From Lachnospiraceae bacterium (lineage in GTDB: Bacteria; Bacillota; Clostridia; Lachnospirales; Lachnospiraceae), in contig JAQXGF010000098.1 in the NCBI GenBank assembly GCA_029006155.1, forward strand, positions 1-33,652: DNA of 33,652 nt. The letters run 5' to 3'. How positions within the stretch are numbered: position 1 is the stretch's first letter; every line of letters begins with the position of its first letter. Made by a program: the position numbers and the translations under genes. This document shows, piece after piece, positions 33,636 through 33,652 of the stretch. The notes beneath the pieces were generated by a model. It had not been told where the DNA came from, ran no database searches, and saw only the letters and a list, made by a program, of their open reading frames with translations.

Positions 33636-33652
33636 TCATCAGAGAGTTTGAT
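33636..33652 (+). rRNA. rrs: 16S rRNA, first bases only
   Basis: The window ends with AGAGTTTGAT (33643-33652), the universal 16S start (E. coli positions 8-17). The 5' end is estimated from that offset; the rest lies outside the window. Confidence 0.9.

Overview
The window looks like a chromosomal segment of a gut Clostridia bacterium, most likely a Lachnospiraceae member. This is an inference from AGGAGG-type ribosome binding sites, TTGACA/TATAAT promoters with 17-base spacers, InlB-repeat and Ig-like secreted proteins, an FMN riboswitch in front of ribU, and the tsaE-tsaB-rimI / tsaD / ispD gene order. Every confident gene reads on the + strand, towards the rRNA operon that begins at the right edge. 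GC content varies: the Mrp block is GC-rich (about 58-68% in sampled lines), while the second half of the first gene is AT-rich (32-37% in sampled lines).

Left edge (1-6417): the 3' part of a very large secreted or surface protein. It has InlB-type B-repeats, Ig/MBG-like modules and a Thr/Pro/Glu-rich tail. It is joined by an ATGA overlap to a small secreted subtilisin-like protease.

Mrp block (6533-15926): ten tightly packed or overlapping genes for a multisubunit cation/proton antiporter. The order follows the Mrp module of archaeal Mbh complexes (E, F, G, MbhD, MbhE+MnhB fusion, C, then NuoL/M/N-like subunits). It has four antiporter-type large subunits and no hydrogenase genes. A MATE efflux pump follows after a promoter, a hairpin and a dispersed repeat.

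Sulfur block (17653-21444): cysK, a LysR regulator and O-acetylhomoserine sulfhydrylase (metY). The cysK and metY promoters carry a similar motif just after the -10 box. Next come two secreted proteins without a clear function (21533-25084), an Rrf2/IscR-type regulator, the FMN riboswitch with the riboflavin transporter RibU, a NUDIX hydrolase and a YcxB-like membrane protein.

tRNA-maturation block (28243-32269): tsaE, tsaB, rimI, a small Cys-rich protein, RNase Z and tsaD, then ispD. Two tRNA-Ser genes (UGA and GGA) follow, then a strong rRNA promoter, a leader with a boxA-like site, and the first bases of 16S rRNA. No CRISPR array, transposase, integrase or prophage gene was seen. The least explained parts are the large protein/protease pair, the four-antiporter Mrp operon, the two secreted proteins, and a family of short intergenic repeats placed just upstream of start codons.
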